Part shown: piece by piece, positions 55,518 through 64,000 of the stretch
Layout of the letters: each line of letters starts with the position of its first letter
How positions within the stretch are numbered: position 1 is the first letter of the stretch
NCBI RefSeq assembly: GCF_001187905.1
Contig: NZ_LGIS01000030.1
Coordinates: 310,001 to 374,000 of the forward strand
DNA length: 64,000 nucleotides
Source of the DNA: Pantoea sp. RIT-PI-b
Lineage (GTDB): Bacteria; Pseudomonadota; Gammaproteobacteria; Enterobacterales; Enterobacteriaceae
Direction of reading: 5' to 3'
Made by a program: the position numbers and the translations under genes
Notes under the pieces: model-generated
Told to the model about the DNA's origin: nothing
The model's database searches: none
What the model saw: the letters and a program-made list of their open reading frames with translations, nothing else

Positions 55518-56690
55518 ATGAGTGCGACAGCGGAAGCTCAAAGCCCGCAACAGCCAGCAAATAAAAAGAAGAAGCGCAAAGGTGTGCTGATCCTACTGGC
55601 TATCGTGTTTGTCATTATTGGTGTTTCGTATCTGGCTTACTGGTATTTGGTGCTGCGCCACTTCCAGGAAACCGATGATGCGTATGTGGCGGGTAACCAG
55701 GTGCAGGTGATGGCACAGGTTTCTGGCAGCGTAAATAAAGTTTGGTTTGATAATACTGACAGGGTCAAAAAAGGTGACGTGTTGGTTTCGCTGGATAAAA
55801 CCGATGCGCAGCAGGCGTTTGAAAAAGCGCAGACCGCATTAGCCACCAGCGTGCGTCAAACCCACCAGCTGATGATCAATGGTAAGCAGTATCAAGCCAC
55901 GATCAAGCTGCAGCAAACCGCGCTGGATCAGGCCGAAGCTGACCTGAAACGCCGCGAGCCGCTGGGTGCCTCAAACCTGATTGGCCGCGAAGAGCTGCAA
56001 CACTCGCGTGATGCCGTCGCCACCGCGAAAGCACAGTTGGATGTCGCCGTTCAGCAATACAATGCTAATCAGGCGATGATTCTCAACACCTCGCTGGAAA
56101 ATCAGCCTGCGGTACAACAGAGCGCAGCTGAACTACGTGATGCCTGGCTGGCGCTGCAGCGCACCGACATCCGTAGCCCGATTGATGGCTTCATTTCGCG
56201 TCGTAGCGTTCAGGTGGGGTCACAAATTTCTACCACCACACCGCTGCTGGCGGTGGTTCCGGCCACCAACCTTTGGATTGATGCCAACTTCAAAGAGACT
56301 CAGCTTTCTGGCGTACGTATCGGTCAATCCGCCACGGTGGTAAGTGATATCTACGGGGATGACGTGGAGTATCACGGCAAAGTGGTTGGACTGGATATGG
56401 GTACCGGTAGCGCCTTCTCGCTGCTGCCAGCACAGAATGCCACCGGTAACTGGATCAAAGTCGTGCAGCGTCTGCCGGTGCGTATCGAACTGGATCCGAA
56501 ACAGGTTGCCGAGCATCCGCTGCGTATCGGCCTCTCCACGCTGGTGAAAGTTGATACGCAGAATAAAGAGGGAGCAACGCTGGCGAGTGTGGTGCGTCCG
56601 CAGGCCGCCTACGAAAGTAATGCGTTGGCAATCGACCTTGCGCCGGTTAACCAGCTGATTACTGACATCGTTCGTGCCAACGCTGACTAA
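55518..56690 (+). CDS. emrA: Multidrug efflux membrane-fusion protein EmrA
   Basis: Periplasmic adaptor linking EmrB to TolC. It has 390 residues from MSATAEAQSPQQP (55518, with GGAG six bases upstream); the frame is open to 55497. A single N-terminal membrane helix (about 24-45) is followed by a biotinyl-lipoyl half-motif (ETDDAYVAGNQVQVMAQVSG), a coiled-coil hairpin (about 90-200) and beta-barrel domains. Confidence 0.96.
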   Translation: MSATAEAQSPQQPANKKKKRKGVLILLAIVFVIIGVSYLAYWYLVLRHFQETDDAYVAGNQVQVMAQVSGSVNKVWFDNTDRVKKGDVLVSLDKTDAQQAFEKAQTALATSVRQTHQLMINGKQYQATIKLQQTALDQAEADLKRREPLGASNLIGREELQHSRDAVATAKAQLDVAVQQYNANQAMILNTSLENQPAVQQSAAELRDAWLALQRTDIRSPIDGFISRRSVQVGSQISTTTPLLAVVPATNLWIDANFKETQLSGVRIGQSATVVSDIYGDDVEYHGKVVGLDMGTGSAFSLLPAQNATGNWIKVVQRLPVRIELDPKQVAEHPLRIGLSTLVKVDTQNKEGATLASVVRPQAAYESNALAIDLAPVNQLITDIVRANAD

Positions 56691-56707
56691 CGCCGCGGGA
56701 GGCTGTT

Positions 56708-58243
56708 GTGGCACAAAAACCGCTTGAAGGTGCGCCGTTAGTCCTGATGACCATCGCCCTGTCGCTGGCGACGTTTATGCAGGTACTCGACTCCACCATC
56801 GCTAACGTGGCGATTCCGACCATCGCCGGTAACCTCGGTGCCTCGAACTCACAAGGCACGTGGGTGATTACCTCTTTCGGGGTGGCGAATGCCATCTCGA
56901 TCCCCATCACCGGCTGGCTGGCGAAACGCATCGGTGAAGTGAAGCTTTTTACCTGGTCGACTATCCTGTTTGTGCTGGCGTCCTGGGCTTGCGGCATGTC
57001 CGAAAGCCTGGAGATGCTGATCTTCTTCCGCGTCATTCAGGGTGTGGTCGCAGGTCCGTTGATTCCGCTGTCGCAGAGTTTGTTGCTCAATAACTATCCA
57101 CCGGCGAAGCGCAGTGTGGCGCTGTCGCTATGGGCGATGACGGTGATCGTGGCGCCGATCTGCGGTCCGATTCTCGGCGGCTGGATCAGCGATAACTATC
57201 ACTGGGGCTGGATCTTCTTTATCAACGTACCCATTGGCTTGGTGGTGGTGTTACTGACGCTGCAAACTTTGCGCGGACGTGAGACCAAAACCGAGATCCG
57301 TCCGATCGATATGGTCGGCCTGGTGCTGCTGGTCGTCGGGATTGGCTCGCTGCAGGTGATGCTCGATCGCGGTAAAGAACTCGACTGGTTCAGCTCCACC
57401 GAAATCATTGTGCTCATGGTGGTCGCCGTAGTGGCGCTACTGGTGCTGCTGGTGTGGGAGCTGACCGACGATCACCCGATAGTCGATTTGTCGCTGTTCA
57501 AAATGCGCAACTTCACCATTGGCTGTTTGTCGATAAGTCTGGCGTATATGCTCTACTTCGGCTCGATAGTATTACTGCCGCAGCTGTTGCAGGAGGTATA
57601 TGGCTACACCGCCACCTGGGCCGGATTGGCGTCAGCGCCGGTAGGTATTCTGCCGGTAATCCTGTCGCCGATTATTGGTCGCTTCGCACATAAGCTGGAC
57701 ATGCGTAAGCTGGTGACCTTCAGCTTTATCATGTATGCCGTCTGTTTCTACTGGCGCGCCTACACGTTTGAGCCGGGCATGGATTTTGGCGCATCGGCGT
57801 GGCCGCAGTTTATTCAGGGCTTTGCGGTGGCGTGCTTCTTTATGCCATTGACCACCATTACGCTGTCGGGCTTACCGCCGGAGCGCATGGCGGCAGCATC
57901 AAGCCTGTCGAACTTCGTACGAACGCTGGCCGGTTCTATCGGCACCTCGATCACCACCACGATGTGGAGTAATCGGGAATCGATGCATCATAGCTATTTG
58001 TCGGAGTCGGTGAATCCTTACAACGTCAATTCACAGCAGATGTACGACCAACTGGAAAGCATGGGGATGACCCAGCAGCAGGCATCGGCGTATATCGCAC
58101 AGCAAATTACCAATCAGGGGCTGATTATCTCGGCGAATGAGATCTTCTGGGCGTCGGCGGGTGTGTTCTTGATCTTGCTGGTGCTGGTGTGGTTTGCGCG
58201 TCCCCCCTTCGGTGCCGGCAGTGGCGGCGGCGGTGCGCACTAA
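56708..58243 (+). CDS. emrB: Multidrug efflux MFS permease EmrB
   Basis: DHA2-family 14-helix proton antiporter. It has 511 residues from GTG (MAQKPLEGAPLVLMTIALSLATFMQVLDSTIANVA), with GGAGG five bases upstream. It has motif C (VAPICGPILGGWISDNYHWGWIFFINVPIG) and a Gly-rich C terminus (GAGSGGGGAH). With EmrA and TolC it exports hydrophobic uncouplers and some antibiotics. Confidence 0.97.
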   Translation: MAQKPLEGAPLVLMTIALSLATFMQVLDSTIANVAIPTIAGNLGASNSQGTWVITSFGVANAISIPITGWLAKRIGEVKLFTWSTILFVLASWACGMSESLEMLIFFRVIQGVVAGPLIPLSQSLLLNNYPPAKRSVALSLWAMTVIVAPICGPILGGWISDNYHWGWIFFINVPIGLVVVLLTLQTLRGRETKTEIRPIDMVGLVLLVVGIGSLQVMLDRGKELDWFSSTEIIVLMVVAVVALLVLLVWELTDDHPIVDLSLFKMRNFTIGCLSISLAYMLYFGSIVLLPQLLQEVYGYTATWAGLASAPVGILPVILSPIIGRFAHKLDMRKLVTFSFIMYAVCFYWRAYTFEPGMDFGASAWPQFIQGFAVACFFMPLTTITLSGLPPERMAAASSLSNFVRTLAGSIGTSITTTMWSNRESMHHSYLSESVNPYNVNSQQMYDQLESMGMTQQQASAYIAQQITNQGLIISANEIFWASAGVFLILLVLVWFARPPFGAGSGGGGAH

Positions 58244-58257
58244 GCGATAAAACAAAA

Positions 58258-58281
58258 ACGGGCCTTGCGGCCCGTTTTTTT
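58258..58281. terminator. Bidirectional terminator between emrB and yfiF
   Basis: ACGGGCC-ttgc-GGCCCGT with an A run on the left and seven T on the right, serving both convergent genes. Confidence 0.92.
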
Positions 58282-59422
58282 ATGCGTTCTGACGCCACCA
58301 TTCGGCGAGCAGAATACCGGTTGCCACTGACACGTTGAGGCTTTCCACGTTGCCAGTACCGCCGATTGACAGGCTGAGATCACCCTGCTGGAAAGCGCTG
58401 TCGGACAGACCTTCACTCTCCTGGCCTAATACCAGCACCATTTTAGCCGGCAGTTCAGCTTTCGCTAATGGCGTACCTTCGTGACTGGAGGTGGTAACGA
58501 TGGTGTAACCCGCTTTACGGAACGCTTCCAGGCCATCAGCAAAGCTTTCGCCGCTGATCGCCTGTACGTGCTCAGCGCCACCTTCGGCGGTACGAACTGC
58601 CGCACCCGATTCCAGCAGCGAAGCATCATTCACCAGCAAACCTTTCACACCGAAGTGCGCGCAGCTACGCATAATGCCGCCGAGGTTGTGCGGGTTGCTG
58701 ACATCTTCCAGTGCCAGCACGCAATCTTTGGTCGATGCCTTTGTCAGCCACTCAGTAACCGGCATGCCCATACGTTTTTTAATGATGAAGCACACGCCGC
58801 CGTGGTGTTCAGTACCTGAAGCTTTCGTCAGCTCGGCATCTTCCACTACGTGATAGGCTTTACGGTTGGCCGCCAGCCAACGCAGCGTTTCACGGAAACG
58901 CGGCGTTACGCTCTGCACAAACCAGGCGCGCACGATGCTTTCCGGACGGCTCAGGAACAGCGCCTGACACGCATTTTCACCGTATACGCGCGTCTCTTCC
59001 TGACGCTGACGGCGAATCTGCTCGGGATCGATTACCGGCTTGTTGCTGGCTGCGTCATCCAGCTGGCTGTCATCAGCCACGGGTGGACGTGAAACGGTAC
59101 GCCACGGTGAATCACCGAAGCTGCGGCTGTCGCCACCACGATCGTCGCGCTGACCAAAGCTGCGGCCACGCTCACTGTTACGTGCATCACGCGGGGCAGA
59201 ACCACGACCGCCCGCTTCGCTGCGTGCGCCACGCGGTGCGCCGCTACGGCCACCCTCTTCATTAGTACGTGCACTGCGAGGACCAGAACGACGATTATCT
59301 TCCTGGCGCGCAGCAGGACGGCCGCCTTTGCCGGTACGGGGATTAGGCTTTTGACCACCCTCCTCATCACGTACATACATCACTTTTACCTTGCCGCTTT
59401 TGCCTTTAAATTCGTCGTTCAT
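58280..59422 (-). CDS. yfiF: SpoU-family tRNA/rRNA methyltransferase YfiF with RG-rich N-terminal region
   Basis: SPOUT-class 2'-O-methyltransferase homologue; the RNA target is not known to me. It has 380 residues from [20 protein letters not shown] (59422), longer than E. coli YfiF (345). The extra length lies in residues about 25-110, a basic, disordered Arg/Gly/Ser-rich stretch with repeated RxxR, GGR and RGARS/RDARN motifs. The SpoU substrate-binding domain ([19 protein letters not shown]) and the knotted C-terminal domain ([51 protein letters not shown]) follow. Confidence 0.94.
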   Translation of the reverse strand: MNDEFKGKSGKVKVMYVRDEEGGQKPNPRTGKGGRPAARQEDNRRSGPRSARTNEEGGRSGAPRGARSEAGGRGSAPRDARNSERGRSFGQRDDRGGDSRSFGDSPWRTVSRPPVADDSQLDDAASNKPVIDPEQIRRQRQEETRVYGENACQALFLSRPESIVRAWFVQSVTPRFRETLRWLAANRKAYHVVEDAELTKASGTEHHGGVCFIIKKRMGMPVTEWLTKASTKDCVLALEDVSNPHNLGGIMRSCAHFGVKGLLVNDASLLESGAAVRTAEGGAEHVQAISGESFADGLEAFRKAGYTIVTTSSHEGTPLAKAELPAKMVLVLGQESEGLSDSAFQQGDLSLSIGGTGNVESLNVSVATGILLAEWWRQNA

Positions 59423-59578
59423 CTGTTCCTCCAGCATTGAGAGCGCGAAGATTACCTGATGTGTCGGTGCTTAGCTATCAACTATTGAACCTATTGGGCA
59501 ATCCAGATTGAGCATAGCACTCAACCTTTTCATAATGTCCGGCAATCATCAGATTTACAGGTCCGGGTTGAGGTAAAT

Positions 59579-59998
59579 ATGAATACAGTCTGTGCCTCCT
59601 GTCAGGCAACCAATCGCGTGCCCGAGTCGCGTATTGCCGATGGAGCAAAATGTGGGCGTTGCGGCGGTGAGCTGTTTAACGGTGAAGTCGCCAACGCGAC
59701 ATCCGCCACGCTGGATAAATATCTGCAGGACGATCTGCCGGTAGTGATTGACTTCTGGGCACCGTGGTGCGGCCCGTGCGTAAACTTTGCGCCCGTATTT
59801 AAAGATGTCGCCGACGAGCGGCGCGGCAAGGTGCGTTTTGTGAAGGTAAACACGGAAGCGGAACCGGCGCTGAGCTCGCGTTTCCGCATTCGCAGCATTC
59901 CTACCATTATGCTGTTCAAGAACGGCGAGATGGTCGACATGCTGAATGGCGCCATGCCGAAAGCGCCGTTCAATGAATGGCTCGACGAATCGCTGTAA
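59579..59998 (+). CDS. trxC: Thioredoxin 2
   Basis: Zinc-containing cytoplasmic thioredoxin, oxidative-stress induced in E. coli. It has 139 residues: an N-terminal zinc domain with Cys5/Cys8 and Cys25/Cys28, then a thioredoxin fold with active site WCGPC (Cys64, Cys67) and the cis-proline in RSIPTI. A terminator-like hairpin follows. Confidence 0.98.
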   Translation: MNTVCASCQATNRVPESRIADGAKCGRCGGELFNGEVANATSATLDKYLQDDLPVVIDFWAPWCGPCVNFAPVFKDVADERRGKVRFVKVNTEAEPALSSRFRIRSIPTIMLFKNGEMVDMLNGAMPKAPFNEWLDESL

Positions 59999-60007
59999 AT
60001 CGCTGAT

Positions 60008-60037
60008 GGCCAGCCGCGTGCTGGCCTTCCTTATTAT
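60008..60037 (+). terminator. Terminator-like hairpin after trxC
   Basis: GGCCAGC-cgcgt-GCTGGCC followed by a T-rich but interrupted tail (TTCCTTATTATT). Confidence 0.7.
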
Positions 60038-60092
60038 TACCTTTCCCGGCTAATTCCATTACACTGACGTTTTTCCTCCTGCTAGCGAATCT

Positions 60093-60785
60093 ATGTTTGA
60101 AAATGCCGTCCTGCGCTTACGTGCGCAACGTTTAGCACGCGCTACGCGCCCGTTTCTGGCGCGCGGTAATCGTGTCATACGTTGCCAGCGCTGTTTGCTA
60201 CCGCAGAAAAATTGTCTGTGCGCGACCATCCAGCCACAGCAAGCGCGTAGCCGCTTTTGCCTGGTGATGTTCGATACCGAGCCGATGAAGCCAAGCAATA
60301 CCGGCAGGCTGATTGCCGATGTGCTGCCAGATACGCAGGCGTTTGGCTGGTCACGTACCGAACTTGATCCAGCATTGCTGGCAGCGGTTAAAAATGAGCA
60401 TTATCAGCCGCTGGTCGTGTTTCCTGCTACTTATGCTGATGCCGATCGTGAAGTACTCACCCGCCCACCGCTCAGCGGTAAACCGCCGCTGTTTATCATG
60501 CTCGACGGTACCTGGACGGAGGCGCGTAAGATGTTTCGCAAAAGCCCGTGGCTGGATGCGCTGCCGGTGATGTCGCTCAACGTCTCCACTCCATCACGCT
60601 ATACGCTGCGTGAAGCCCATGGTGAAGGTCAGCACTGCACTGCAGAAGTCGCCGCCGCGCTGCTGGAACAGGCGGGCGATCTTGCCGCCGCCGCGGAACT
60701 GCAGCACTATTTCGCACGCTTCCGTCACGCTTATCTGGCGGGAAAGCCGCACCATCCCGTGCATAGCCTCGAAAATGTCCTTTAA
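60093..60785 (+). CDS. tapT: tRNA-uridine aminocarboxypropyltransferase TapT
   Basis: Makes acp3U47 in tRNA from SAM (E. coli YfiP). It has 230 residues with the DTW-domain motif LDGTWTEARKMFRKSPWL and an N-terminal cysteine cluster CQRCLLPQKNCLC that could bind a metal. It lies between trxC and the lipoprotein gene, in E. coli directly before patZ. Confidence 0.95.
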   Translation: MFENAVLRLRAQRLARATRPFLARGNRVIRCQRCLLPQKNCLCATIQPQQARSRFCLVMFDTEPMKPSNTGRLIADVLPDTQAFGWSRTELDPALLAAVKNEHYQPLVVFPATYADADREVLTRPPLSGKPPLFIMLDGTWTEARKMFRKSPWLDALPVMSLNVSTPSRYTLREAHGEGQHCTAEVAAALLEQAGDLAAAAELQHYFARFRHAYLAGKPHHPVHSLENVL

Positions 60786-60868
60786 GGATTTGCAGCTTTT
60801 GTAACCAGCCAGTTTGATTTATAGTCGCGCATCGCCACGGAGTTGGCCTTATATGCAAAGGATGCACG

Positions 60869-61639
60869 ATGAAAATTTTCTGGCTGCTGATGCTGCTGCT
60901 CACCGGTTGCAGCACCGCCCCACAACCCGACCGCGCTTTTCCGCCGCAGCTGCAATCTGCCAGCACCCGCCCAACCGCACTGATTTCAAGCAGCGCTTTG
61001 ATGCCTGGCGATTTGTTGCTCTCATCCGCCACGTCACCACAATCGTGGGGAATTCGCCTGTTTACACTGACTGGCGTAAGCCATGCAGCGATTTATCTTG
61101 GCGATGAACAGGTTGCGGAAGCGGTTGGCAGCGGCGTTAAAATCATTCCGCTAAATCATGCTATTGATGAAAGCAATAGTCTGCTGGTGCTGCGCGTGCC
61201 CGGCATGACCAGCGAGCAGATGCTGCGCTTACGGGAGTTTGCCGATTTACAGCAAGGCAAAAAATACAACTTCAAGGGCATCGTAATGTTTATGCCGTTT
61301 ATGGTGTCACGCCGTCTGTGTGAACTGCCGCTCGTCAATGAAGAGGTTCGCAGTGCCTGCCTTACCGCAATGGCCCGCGTGCAGTTAGCTGATGTTGACG
61401 ATCCTCAAGCCAATCGCTTCTTCTGCTCCGAATTTGTATTGGCGGGCTATCGTCACGCGGGTATTGAACTGTTGCAGGGGCAGGCCAATTGGGTCAGCCC
61501 GGCGGATTTACTGCATTTACGTGACGGCGATGTCTCTGCATGGCAGGCGCAGCAGAATATGCAGTATGTCGGCCATTTAAAACGCTGGAATTTAAAAGAG
61601 ATCCTCGGCCTGCGATCGGCGAATCGGCAAGTGCGGTAA
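60869..61639 (+). CDS. YaeF-like permuted NlpC/P60 lipoprotein
   Basis: Envelope lipoprotein, 256 residues, with lipobox LLLTGC (Cys14). The region after 45 matches the YaeF/YiiX permuted papain-like fold: catalytic His in GVSHAAIYLGD and catalytic Cys in NRFFCSEFVLAGY, giving the permuted His-before-Cys order. Overall it reads as a relative of E. coli YaeF (LPGDLLLSS, GIVMFMPFMVSRRLC, NWVSPADLLHLRDGDVSAW). A peptidase/amidase or acyltransferase on cell-wall or lipid substrates is possible; none is proven. It is inserted between tapT and patZ, which are adjacent in E. coli. Confidence 0.86.
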   Translation: MKIFWLLMLLLTGCSTAPQPDRAFPPQLQSASTRPTALISSSALMPGDLLLSSATSPQSWGIRLFTLTGVSHAAIYLGDEQVAEAVGSGVKIIPLNHAIDESNSLLVLRVPGMTSEQMLRLREFADLQQGKKYNFKGIVMFMPFMVSRRLCELPLVNEEVRSACLTAMARVQLADVDDPQANRFFCSEFVLAGYRHAGIELLQGQANWVSPADLLHLRDGDVSAWQAQQNMQYVGHLKRWNLKEILGLRSANRQVR

Positions 61640-61682
61640 AAAGCGTTTACAATCATGCCAATCTTGATAGCAGGAGCGGATG

Positions 61683-64000
61683 ATGAGCCAACGCGGACTG
61701 GAAGCGCTGTTACGACCTAAATCAATCGCGGTAATCGGTGCCTCGATTACACCGGGGCGCGCCGGCTACTTTATGATGCGTAATCTGCTGGCCGGCGGAT
61801 TTAGCGGTCCGGTGTTGCCGGTGACGCCGAAGTACAAAGCGGTGAGCGGCGTGCTGGCCTGGCCCGATATCGCCAGCCTGCCCTTCGCGCCCGATCTCGC
61901 CATCATCTGCACCCACGCCAAACGTAATCTCGAACTGCTGCAACAGTTGGGTGAAAAAGGCTGCAAAGCGTGCATTATTCTTTCGGCACCGGCCAGTCAG
62001 CTGGAAGAGCTGAAAGCCTGTGCCAGCCAATGGCAAATCCGCCTGCTCGGCCCGAACAGCTTGGGTTTGCTGGCGCCATGGCAAGGGCTGAATGCCAGCT
62101 TCTCACCGGTGCCGATTGCGAAAGGACGTATTGCCTTTATTTCACAATCGGCTGCGGTCTCTAATACCATCCTGGATTGGGCGCAGCAGCGAAACCTCGG
62201 TTTCTCGTGGTTTATCGCCTTGGGTGACAGCCTGGATATCGACGTCGATGACCTGTTAGATTTCCTCGCGCGCGACGGTAAAACCAGCGCCATTTTGCTG
62301 TATCTCGAACATCTGAGCGATGCGCGCCGCTTTGTTTCCGCCTCACGCAGCGCCTCACGCAATAAACCCATTCTGGTAATAAAAAGTGGTCGTAGCCATC
62401 AGGCACAGGCGATGATCGGCACCCGTAGCGGATTGGATGCTGCCTGGGATGCGGCGATTCAACGCGCTGGTTTACTGCGCGTGCAGGATACGCACGAACT
62501 CTTTACGGCGGTAGAGTCGCTCAGCCATATGCGCCCGTTACGCGGTGATCGGCTGATGATTATCAGCAACGGCGCGGCACCGGCTGCGCTGGCGCTCGAT
62601 GAGCTGTATGCGCGCAACGGCAAGCTGGCGACGCTGAATGATGAGACATTACAGGCGCTGGCGGCGCTGCTGCCGGAAGGTGTCGGTCGCGGTAATCCGC
62701 TCGACTTAAAAGATGATGCAACACCGGCACGTTATGTGGCCTGCATTGAACGGCTGCTGGATAGCCATGAACTTGATGCGCTGATGATCATTCATGCGCC
62801 AAGTGCCGTATCGCCCTCCAGCGAAACCGCCGAGCAGATTATCGCTGCGGTTGCCAAACATCCGCGTGGCAAGCAGGTCACGCTACTGACTAACTGGTGC
62901 GGCGAATACTCCTCACAGGCTGCGCGGCGCGCCTTTACGCAAGCCGGCATTCCCACCTGGCGTACGCCTGAAGGTACCGTCACCGCATTTATGCATCAGG
63001 TGGAGTACCGTCGTAACCAGAAACAGCTGCGCGAGACGCCCGCCTTACCGCTTGGTTTGACGCAGAACAGCACGCAAGCGCACCAGCTGATTCAACAGGC
63101 GCTGGATAAGGGCATCACCATGCTGGATACCCATGAAGTGCAGCCGGTGCTGCAGGCTTACGGATTGGCAACGCTGCCGACCTGGATTGCCAGCGATAGC
63201 GCAGCCGCTGGCAAAATCGCCGATCAAATTGGCTATCCAGTGGCGCTCAAATTGCGTTCACCGGACATTCCGCATAAATCTGAGGTGCAAGGCGTGATGC
63301 TTTATCTGCGAAGCGCTGCGGAAGTGGAACAAGCCGCTGAAGCCATTTTCGATCGCGTGCGCGAAACCCATCCACAGGCGCATATAGACGGCCTGCTGGT
63401 GCAGAGTATGGCGAATCGTGCCGGCGCCCAGGAATTGCGTGTGGTGGTTGAACAGGATCCGCTGTTTGGTCCCATCATTCTGTTAGGCGAAGGCGGCGTG
63501 GAGTGGCAGCCGGATAAACAAGCCGCCGTGGCTTTACCGCCTTTGAATATGACGCTGGCACGTTATCTGGTGATTCAGGCGATGAAAAGCGGCAAAGTGC
63601 GCAGCCGTAGTGCGTTGAGGCCGCTGGATATCGCCGGACTTAGCCAGCTACTGGTGCAGGTTTCCAACCTGGTGGTCGATTGCCCGGAGATTCAGCGACT
63701 GGATATTCACCCGCTGCTGGCGTCGGCCAATGAATTCACGCTGCTGGATGTCACGTTACAGCTGGCGCCGTTTATTGGTGATAACGAAACACGCCTGGCG
63801 ATCCGTCCTTATCCCCATCATCTGGAAGAGAAGGTGCAGTTGAAAGATGGGCAATTTTGCCTGTTCCGGCCGATTCTGCCAGAAGATGAACCGCAACTGC
63901 GCGCCTTTATCGCTCAGGTAACCAAAGAAGATCTTTACTATCGCTACTTCAGTGAAATCAATGAGTTCACCCATGAAGATTTGGCGAATATGACGCAAAT
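61683..64000 (+). CDS. patZ: Protein lysine acetyltransferase PatZ (Pka/YfiQ), 5' part; gene runs off the right window edge
   Basis: Acetylates metabolic enzymes such as acetyl-CoA synthetase, switching them off. From ATG 61683 (an adjacent ATG at 61680 is possible) 772 codons are open to the window end. The N-terminal NDP-forming acyl-CoA synthetase-like CoA-binding domain (SIAVIGAS, about 13-20), the succinyl-CoA ligase-like and ATP-grasp-like regions (YPVALKLRSPDIPHKSEVQGVML) and the beginning of the C-terminal GNAT domain (CLFRPILPEDEPQL...DLYYRYFSEINEFTHEDLANMTQ) are seen. The acetyl-CoA binding site lies beyond the window. Confidence 0.96.
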   Translation, partial: MSQRGLEALLRPKSIAVIGASITPGRAGYFMMRNLLAGGFSGPVLPVTPKYKAVSGVLAWPDIASLPFAPDLAIICTHAKRNLELLQQLGEKGCKACIILSAPASQLEELKACASQWQIRLLGPNSLGLLAPWQGLNASFSPVPIAKGRIAFISQSAAVSNTILDWAQQRNLGFSWFIALGDSLDIDVDDLLDFLARDGKTSAILLYLEHLSDARRFVSASRSASRNKPILVIKSGRSHQAQAMIGTRSGLDAAWDAAIQRAGLLRVQDTHELFTAVESLSHMRPLRGDRLMIISNGAAPAALALDELYARNGKLATLNDETLQALAALLPEGVGRGNPLDLKDDATPARYVACIERLLDSHELDALMIIHAPSAVSPSSETAEQIIAAVAKHPRGKQVTLLTNWCGEYSSQAARRAFTQAGIPTWRTPEGTVTAFMHQVEYRRNQKQLRETPALPLGLTQNSTQAHQLIQQALDKGITMLDTHEVQPVLQAYGLATLPTWIASDSAAAGKIADQIGYPVALKLRSPDIPHKSEVQGVMLYLRSAAEVEQAAEAIFDRVRETHPQAHIDGLLVQSMANRAGAQELRVVVEQDPLFGPIILLGEGGVEWQPDKQAAVALPPLNMTLARYLVIQAMKSGKVRSRSALRPLDIAGLSQLLVQVSNLVVDCPEIQRLDIHPLLASANEFTLLDVTLQLAPFIGDNETRLAIRPYPHHLEEKVQLKDGQFCLFRPILPEDEPQLRAFIAQVTKEDLYYRYFSEINEFTHEDLANMTQ

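Overview
The window is ordinary, gene-dense chromosome of an enterobacterium. Gene order is largely that of the E. coli glrK-purL-rpoE-nadB-srmB-recN-smpB-ssrA segment, followed by blocks matching nrdHIEF-proVWX-mprA-emrAB and yfiF-trxC-tapT-patZ. Protein sequences are close to, but clearly different from, E. coli. The interspersed non-E. coli genes (RIO-type kinase, QueH, MgtB, a LEA-like periplasmic protein) suggest Erwiniaceae, most likely Pantoea or a near relative. That genus call is inference from gene content; no 16S gene is present.

Layout. 1-5.5 kb: 5' part of the sensor kinase gene glrK, then the sRNA gene glmY with a sigma54/sigma70 promoter and GlrR and IHF sites, then purL with a PurR box. 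5.7-9.7 kb: mltF, tadA, pgpC, yfhH, yfhL. 9.7-19.1 kb: a long leftward series acpS-pdxJ-recO-era-rnc-lepB-lepA-rseC-rseB-rseA-rpoE (listed from last to first transcribed), headed by a sigmaE promoter. 19.5-30.6 kb: nadB, trmN, srmB, grcA, ung, grpE, nadK, recN, bamE, rnfH-ratA, smpB and tmRNA (ssrA), with recognisable LexA, FNR, sigma32 and NadR sites. 30.7-36.4 kb: accessory genes, namely RIO-like kinase, LEA-like protein, queH and an mgtB Mg2+ ATPase with a ~490-nt structured leader and an unlisted 28-residue membrane peptide gene behind it. 36.6-42.2 kb: a complete family-5 (peptide/nickel type) ABC importer translationally coupled to speG. 42.2-45.1 kb: a lipoprotein and the S-methylmethionine pair mmuP-mmuM. 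45.2-54.1 kb: ygaC, ygaM, nrdHIEF (with two NrdR boxes exactly 31 bp apart) and proVWX. 54.8-64 kb: mprA-emrA-emrB, yfiF, trxC, tapT, a YaeF-like lipoprotein and the 5' part of patZ.

Several families of palindromic repeats sit between genes: three paired 'GTAGGGTCGCC / GTAGGGTGCGC' elements, one CCCTCTCCC-type element and one YPAL-like palindrome that begins in the nrdF stop codon. No prophage, transposase, CRISPR array, rRNA or tRNA gene was found, and the ssrA 3' end carries no integrated island. I do not see a dedicated novel multi-gene system. The most promising unexplained pieces are the mgtB leader and its downstream microprotein, the ABC importer-speG operon, and the LEA-like repeat protein.
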